In this document: positions 31,863 through 35,946 of the stretch, piece by piece
Numbering within the stretch: the stretch's first letter is position 1
Layout: every line of letters begins with the position of its first letter
Assembly (NCBI GenBank): GCA_963642705.1
Contig: CAVIHU010000018.1
Coordinates: 1 to 35,946 of the forward strand
Source: UBA11524 sp963642705
Lineage (GTDB): Bacteria > Bacillota > Clostridia > Christensenellales > Aristaeellaceae
Length of the DNA: 35,946 nt
Reading direction: 5' to 3'
Notes under the pieces: generated by a model
What the model saw: only the letters and a program-made list of their open reading frames with translations
What the model was told of the DNA's origin: nothing
The model's database searches: none
Position numbers and translations under genes: made by a program

Positions 31863-31940
31863 CTCGCAGTTCGGCACTACGCCTCGCAGTTCGGCACTGC
31901 GCCTCGCAGTTTGGCACTACGCCTCGTAGTTCGGCATCAT
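31863..31940. repeat. Four-copy 20-bp tandem repeat overlapping a gene end
   Basis: The unit CTCGCAGTTCGGCACTACGC occurs at 31863, 31883 and 31903, with a fourth degenerate unit at 31923 that is the last codons of the YgjP-type gene (minus strand: CCG-AAC-TAC-GAG-GCG-TAG). The copies differ at one or two bases. There are no spacers. Confidence 0.85.
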
Positions 31941-32477
31941 GTGCAGCAGGCGGCTGCCGTTTTCGCCGAGCCATTTGTTCCACTTCCAGTAATCCGGAAA
32001 GACGCGCAGCACCTCCTCATAGAACCGCTGCGAATGGTTCATTTCCTTCCGGTGGCACAACTCGTGGACAACGATGCTGTCGAGCACCTCCGGCGGTGCA
32101 AGCATCAGCATGCAGTTGAAATTCAGGTTGCCCGTGTTGGTGCAGCTGCCCCACCTGGTATGCTGATTGCGGATGGTGATGCGCCCGTACGTCACACCGA
32201 CAAGCGGCGCGTAGTGCCTGACGCGTTCAGGGATGACGACAAGCGCCCTATCCACCATCTGACGGAACTCCGGAATAGTCAGCGGCGTGATGGTCGTCAT
32301 TTCCGCCTGACGTGTCTGCGCTTTTTGCAGATGCTTCTCAATCCACGCCTTGTGCTTCAGCAGAAACGCGTTGATTTCTTCATTCGTGGTGCGCAGGGGT
32401 GCGCGGACGAGCATTTTTGTCTCCCGAATCTCCACCGAAAGCGTCTTGCGGTTTGAGCGGATGACTTCATAATCCAT
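31917..32477 (-). CDS. YgjP/DUF45-type M48 metallopeptidase
   Basis: This 186-aa cytoplasmic protein has the minigluzincin-like fold. The zinc motif is VVHELCHRKEMNHS (His138, Glu139, His142, with a likely third ligand His148), preceded by the family block TRWGSCTNTGNLNFN (about 107-121). ATG 32477 has GAGGAGG 8 nt upstream and starts 13 nt after the helicase stop, so the two are co-transcribed. In many genomes YgjP-type proteins lie beside type I restriction genes; this neighbour is a nuclease-helicase of comparable kind. The substrate is unknown. Its last codons have been copied as a tandem repeat downstream. Confidence 0.92.
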   Translation of the reverse strand: MDYEVIRSNRKTLSVEIRETKMLVRAPLRTTNEEINAFLLKHKAWIEKHLQKAQTRQAEMTTITPLTIPEFRQMVDRALVVIPERVRHYAPLVGVTYGRITIRNQHTRWGSCTNTGNLNFNCMLMLAPPEVLDSIVVHELCHRKEMNHSQRFYEEVLRVFPDYWKWNKWLGENGSRLLHMMPNYEA

Positions 32478-32490
32478 GTGCTATGCCTCC

Positions 32491-35400
32491 TCAGCCCATG
32501 ACCTGCTGAACCCTGCGCAGGTATTTCGCCGGAATCGCACTCTTCAGGCGCCACAGGATGTTCATGGGACGGCTGCCTTCGTGGCTGACATACGTGCCCT
32601 CTCCGAAAAAAGTGTACGCGCCGGTACCGTAGCTGTCCTTTTTGTATTCGCGCACGAACAGCAGGACATGTCCGCCGAGCGCCGCATGGTGAATGTATCG
32701 CTGACCGGTCGGCGATTCGGGCGTTGTCGTGCTCTGGCTCTGCCAGTGGAAAAGTGTCGGATTGACAGCGTAATCGTTGTACATGGTCGTAGGCGAATAA
32801 TCCCTGTCGCTTTTGTTCAGCGTGATGAGAAAAATGTCTGTCTTGATGTCCGGCAGATACTTGACGCCCTCGCGCATGGCACTGAACGCGTTGAAGCCCA
32901 GCGCACACAGCAGCTGGTCGCGCGTGTAGGTGCAGTGAACATCAAGCGGACAGACGTATGGCAGTGTGTTTCGCTCATCGATGAAGTCGATGCTGTCGAA
33001 TCGATATCTGAGAAGCGTCAGCAGCTCGTTCCGCATGACAGGGCTTTCGGTCATCTCGTGCATGTGACGGTGGAAGTCTTCATCGGCAAAATCCGTGACA
33101 GCGGTTCCCCAAATGGTCGCATGGAACATGGAGAGCATGAGCCGCTCCTCATCGGTCAGAGCAGCAAAATCCGTTTCAGCGAGCTTCGGCAGAAGGTTCA
33201 GCAGAAAGCGAATCCACCGGCGCGAGTCAATAGCGGCAACGCGGATGAGCGCTCTTGTGATGTCTTCCTTCGCAGGCTCCTCGAACACAGCACAGACACC
33301 AGCCTCGGCGCAGAGCTGTGAAAAGCTGTCCCACTTGTACAGGCTGCGCGCATCGATGCCCGTATGGCGCAGGAAATCCGGCAGCGTCAGCGGCTGCCCT
33401 GTTTCCTCTGTAAAAGCAGCAATGCGGCTGACAAGAGCGCGGCGCGCACCATAGCTTGCCTTGATGTTGTCAAGAATAATGCGCTGTGCCTTCTTCTCGA
33501 GCTGAATATAGCATCCCTTGGGAACGGCAATGAAGCCGCGTTTTATTTCCTTCTCGACGCTGGTGCGGTTATCCGTCAGCAGGGCGGCGAATTTCTGCTC
33601 AAAATTGTAGCGGCGGTTCGCGGCACCGATGAAGTCCAGCACCGTCAGGCAATCCTTGCCCTCCGACAGGCGCAGACCACGCCCAAGCTGCTGCAGGAAG
33701 ATCGTCAGTGACTCCGTCGGGCGAAGGAAGAGCACCGTGTTGACCTCGGGAATATCAACGCCCTCATTATAGAGGTCAACAACGAAAATGACCTTGATTT
33801 CGCCGCTGATAAGGCGCTTCCTCGCGCTGACGCGTTCCGCATCGTTTGACTGACTGCTCAGCGATATGGATGGCACGCCCGCGCTGTTGAACTGCTCCGC
33901 CATGAAGCTGGCATGCTCGATGGACACACAGAAACCTATCGCCCTTAGGCGGCGCATGTCCGCCGTGTATTTGTCAAGCTGATGCAGAATATGATCGGCG
34001 CGCCTGACAGCAACCGTGTGATTCATGCTGTAAAGGTTCGTCAGCTCCCTGCGGTCGTAGCCGCCATGCACCCAGTGCAAATCGTTCAAATCAACCGTGT
34101 CGGACACGCCGAAATACTGGAAGGGACAAAGCAGCTTGCGGTCAATGGCTTCCGACAAGCGGATTTCAGCGGCGATACGGTGGTCGAAGTAGTCAAGAAT
34201 GCTTTTGCCGTCAAGACGTTCCGGCGTCGCCGTCAGTCCGAGCAGAATCTGCGGCTTGAAGGTGGTCAATGCCTTGCCGTAGCTGTCCGCTGCAGCGTGA
34301 TGCGTCTCATCAACCACGATGTAATCATAATAATTCGGCGGCAACTGTTCCCAAAGACGCTGGCTGCACATCGTCTGCACAGAAATAAACACATGTTCCA
34401 TGTGCTCCGGACGATATTTGCCAACCCATAACTCGCCGAAATTCACATCCTTGAGCACGCCGCGGAAGGTTTCGATGCTCTGGCGGAGGATCTCCTCGCG
34501 GTGCGCGATGAACAGCAGTCGATTCGCCTTTTCCGGATGGCTGTGCACCAATCCGCGGTAATCCAGCGCGGCGATGACCGTCTTGCCGGTGCCGGTCGCT
34601 GCAACGACAAGATTGCGGAAGTGCCCGCGCACCTCGCGTTCTGCGCGCAGCCGGTCAAGGATCTCCTGCTGATACGGATACGGGCGGATGTCAAAGAGGC
34701 AGCGCGGCGCACTGCCATGATACTTCTCGGCATCGAGTGCCTCTGCCAGCTTGCCGCGGCTGTCCGTTGTGTAATCCTCGAATTCATCGGAATGCCAGTA
34801 GGCATCGAATGTCGCCATGACCTTGCGGAGCATGTCCGGCTGGTCCTTCGCGGTCACCTTTACATTCCACTCCATGCCGCTGGAAATGGCGGCATTTGAC
34901 AGGTTTGACGAGCCGATGTACGCCGTCGTGAAGCCCGTGTCGCGGTAAAATACATATGTTTTTGCATGCAGGCGCGTGCGCTTCGTGTCGTAGCTGACGC
35001 GGATGGACGTGTTCGGCAGTTTTGACAGCTCCTCGACCGCCTTTACCTCCGTCGCACCCATATAGCTCGTCGTGATGATGCGCAGAATGCCGCCGCGCTG
35101 CGTGAATTCGGTCAGCTCCCCCAGAATCAATCGCAGTCCGCTGAAGCGGATGAACGACACGAGCATGTCGATGCGGTCAGCAGAGGCGATTTCCTTCTTC
35201 AGCTCGGCGAACATCGCCGGTTCGTGCACGGCACCGGTAAACAGGCTGCTCATGGCGACGGACGTTTCCGGACGCTGCAATTCCCTTGCGCTCTTGCCCG
35301 ACGCGATTCGCGGGTCATGCTCCCCCTGCAGCGCCGTCAGCTGCTCGGCAGGTGCAATAACAGCTTTCCCTGACTGACCAAGCAAGCCGATAATGCGGTT

Positions 35401-35604
35401 GACGAGCGCCACCTGCTTTTCCGGCGCACCGTCACCGATTTCCTGCAACGACTGCCGGACAGCATCCGCCACGTATTCCGACAACACCGCCGGCGCCTCC
35501 GCCGAATCGAGCGCATCAATTGCCTTGCATACCGCCGGAATCCGCCGGAGATCATCATCTATCTCGGCATTGATCAGCAGCTCATACAACCCGGGATGGA
35601 GCAT
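32491..35604 (-). CDS. PLD-nuclease / DEAD-box helicase with DUF3427-like C-terminus
   Basis: This 1037-aa protein has a three-part layout. Residues about 120-275 form a phospholipase-D-type nuclease domain with RLHAKTYVF and YIGSSNLS (the HxK...GSxN signature). Residues about 300-660 are a superfamily 2 helicase: Walker A ATGTGKT (336-342), DETHH box, GLTATPERLDG, and motif VI QQLGRGLRLSEGK. The remaining 380 residues match the general pattern of the DUF3427 region that follows such helicases; near its end lie GTGAYTFFGEG and HWQSQS phrases. I choose ATG 35604 (GGAGG 9 nt upstream) over TTG 35610. It is transcribed with the YgjP-type peptidase. Proteins of this build are suspected restriction or repair factors; the function is not proven. 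Confidence 0.92.
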   Translation of the reverse strand: MLHPGLYELLINAEIDDDLRRIPAVCKAIDALDSAEAPAVLSEYVADAVRQSLQEIGDGAPEKQVALVNRIIGLLGQSGKAVIAPAEQLTALQGEHDPRIASGKSARELQRPETSVAMSSLFTGAVHEPAMFAELKKEIASADRIDMLVSFIRFSGLRLILGELTEFTQRGGILRIITTSYMGATEVKAVEELSKLPNTSIRVSYDTKRTRLHAKTYVFYRDTGFTTAYIGSSNLSNAAISSGMEWNVKVTAKDQPDMLRKVMATFDAYWHSDEFEDYTTDSRGKLAEALDAEKYHGSAPRCLFDIRPYPYQQEILDRLRAEREVRGHFRNLVVAATGTGKTVIAALDYRGLVHSHPEKANRLLFIAHREEILRQSIETFRGVLKDVNFGELWVGKYRPEHMEHVFISVQTMCSQRLWEQLPPNYYDYIVVDETHHAAADSYGKALTTFKPQILLGLTATPERLDGKSILDYFDHRIAAEIRLSEAIDRKLLCPFQYFGVSDTVDLNDLHWVHGGYDRRELTNLYSMNHTVAVRRADHILHQLDKYTADMRRLRAIGFCVSIEHASFMAEQFNSAGVPSISLSSQSNDAERVSARKRLISGEIKVIFVVDLYNEGVDIPEVNTVLFLRPTESLTIFLQQLGRGLRLSEGKDCLTVLDFIGAANRRYNFEQKFAALLTDNRTSVEKEIKRGFIAVPKGCYIQLEKKAQRIILDNIKASYGARRALVSRIAAFTEETGQPLTLPDFLRHTGIDARSLYKWDSFSQLCAEAGVCAVFEEPAKEDITRALIRVAAIDSRRWIRFLLNLLPKLAETDFAALTDEERLMLSMFHATIWGTAVTDFADEDFHRHMHEMTESPVMRNELLTLLRYRFDSIDFIDERNTLPYVCPLDVHCTYTRDQLLCALGFNAFSAMREGVKYLPDIKTDIFLITLNKSDRDYSPTTMYNDYAVNPTLFHWQSQSTTTPESPTGQRYIHHAALGGHVLLFVREYKKDSYGTGAYTFFGEGTYVSHEGSRPMNILWRLKSAIPAKYLRRVQQVMG

Positions 35605-35645
35605 AGGCAAAATCCTCCATAGAACAAGCGTTCATTTCATCCCTT

Positions 35646-35674
35646 ATCATACCATAGGACGCGGCGCGTTTCAA
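35646..35674 (-). promoter_or_regulatory. Promoter of the helicase-YgjP pair
   Basis: On the minus strand the -35 is TTGAAA (35669-35674) and the -10 is TATGAT (35646-35651), spacer 17 bp. It starts just after the terminator of the tRNA remnant. Confidence 0.78.
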
Positions 35675-35691
35675 GATGGCGTTTCCACATC

Positions 35692-35727
35692 AAAAAAGCG
35701 CTGACCTTGAAAGCAAGATCAGCGCTC
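35692..35727 (-). terminator. Rho-independent terminator downstream of the tRNA-Trp remnant
   Basis: On the minus strand AGCGCTGA and TCAGCGCT form the stem, extended by CTTG/CAAG, and TTTTTTG follows. It sits 6 nt after the tRNA 3' end, where a tRNA gene's own terminator would be. Confidence 0.85.
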
Positions 35728-35732
35728 CCTCG

Positions 35733-35773
35733 CAGGGGCAGAAGGACTCGAACCCTCAACAAAGGTTTTGGAG
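35733..35773 (-). pseudogene. 3' half of a tRNA-Trp gene (probable attachment-site remnant)
   Basis: On the minus strand this reads CTCCAAAACC (anticodon loop with CCA, plus the start of the 3' anticodon stem), a variable region, a good T-arm (GAGGG-TTCGAGT-CCTTC) and an acceptor 3' strand TGCCCCT with discriminator G. These match bacterial tRNA-Trp well. Upstream there is no matching 5' half: the needed acceptor AGGGGCA, the D-arm and the 5' anticodon stem are all missing (TAGTC faces ACCTT). The CCA is not encoded (CGA follows). The break near the anticodon loop is a common crossover point for tyrosine integrases. Confidence 0.72.
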
Positions 35774-35946
35774 GACTACGTCATCTCCTTCCATTCCGCC
35801 CATGCATAACTATTCTGTCATTCTTTGTTTTTATACAAAAAAGGGGTATCTCCTTTAGAAGGTGCTCCGTAGGGATTTTTAATCCCGGAAAACCTCAACT
35901 TCCTGAAAAAGTGACACTCAATCGCCACTTTTTGCTTTCCTAGACA
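35774..35946. other. Non-coding right end of the window
   Basis: There is no credible gene; base composition is visibly more AT-rich than the body of the window. Hairpins: GGGATT/AATCCC (about 35872-35885) and AAAAAGTG/CACTTTTT (about 35905-35932), the latter terminator-like in both directions. It may be the left edge of an integrated element that continues beyond the window. Confidence 0.45.

Noticed and set aside
31863..31940. Possible CRISPR array
   Set aside because: The 20-bp units abut one another with no spacers, no cas gene is near, and the unit derives from a coding sequence end.
35733..35810. A complete tRNA-Trp gene
   Set aside because: No 5' acceptor strand, D-arm or pairing 5' anticodon stem can be found upstream of the anticodon loop, so only the 3' half is called.

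Overview
This window is a chromosomal stretch from an anaerobic, GC-rich Bacillota, most likely an uncultured gut Clostridia. The signs are strong Shine-Dalgarno sites (AGGAGG/AAGGAG), SigA-type promoters with 16-17 bp spacers, frequent 4-bp stop/start overlaps, a PLP decarboxylase next to thymidylate kinase (as in Bacillus yaaO-tmk), a small NrdD-like glycyl-radical protein, and an FHA-FtsW/RodA-PbpA wall cassette. The taxonomic call is inference; no rRNA gene lies inside the window.

Layout. (1) 1-245: a strong leftward promoter and a leader that looks like the start of an rRNA operon off the left edge. (2) 246-3984, minus: an Orn/Lys/Arg decarboxylase, a HAD phosphatase fused to thymidylate kinase, and mnmA, in one operon from a promoter at 4018-4046. 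(3) 4454-4732, plus: a stand-alone NrdD glycyl-radical-like protein. (4) 4898-15344, minus: a roughly 10.4-kb envelope/transport cluster from a promoter at 15378-15406. In transcription order it holds a one-TM protein, two large paralogous proteins (N-terminal beta-rich region plus C-terminal solute-binding domain), two sugar-type ABC permeases, a membrane-fusion protein, and a MacB-like membrane protein with an SCP2/Eis-like C-terminus. No ATPase is present. This is the best candidate for an undescribed system. (5) 15544-23576, plus: uvrA, galE, two VanY-type peptidases, an FNT channel and an M42 peptidase, separated by structured repeats. (6) 23943-27057: divergent alpha-L-arabinofuranosidase (GH51) and alpha-galactosidase (GH27), with a small zinc-ribbon gene coupled to the latter. 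(7) 27197-31755, minus: a catalytically degenerate M16 peptidase homologue, an FHA protein, FtsW/RodA and a class B PBP, as one operon from a promoter at 31817-31845. (8) 31917-35604, minus: a PLD-nuclease/DEAD helicase and a YgjP-type metallopeptidase, a two-gene possible defence cassette. (9) 35692-35946: a terminator, a 3' half of tRNA-Trp without its 5' half (probable attachment-site remnant), and non-coding sequence.

The gene set is otherwise core metabolism plus plant-glycan use. Noteworthy non-coding material: three REP-like palindromes just after gene ends (4782, 12382, 18373), two copies of a roughly 200-bp multi-hairpin element that each end in a near-identical terminator (19617, 23581), a large hairpin between a binding-protein gene and its permease genes (9719-9767), and a 20-bp tandem repeat at the 3' end of the YgjP gene.
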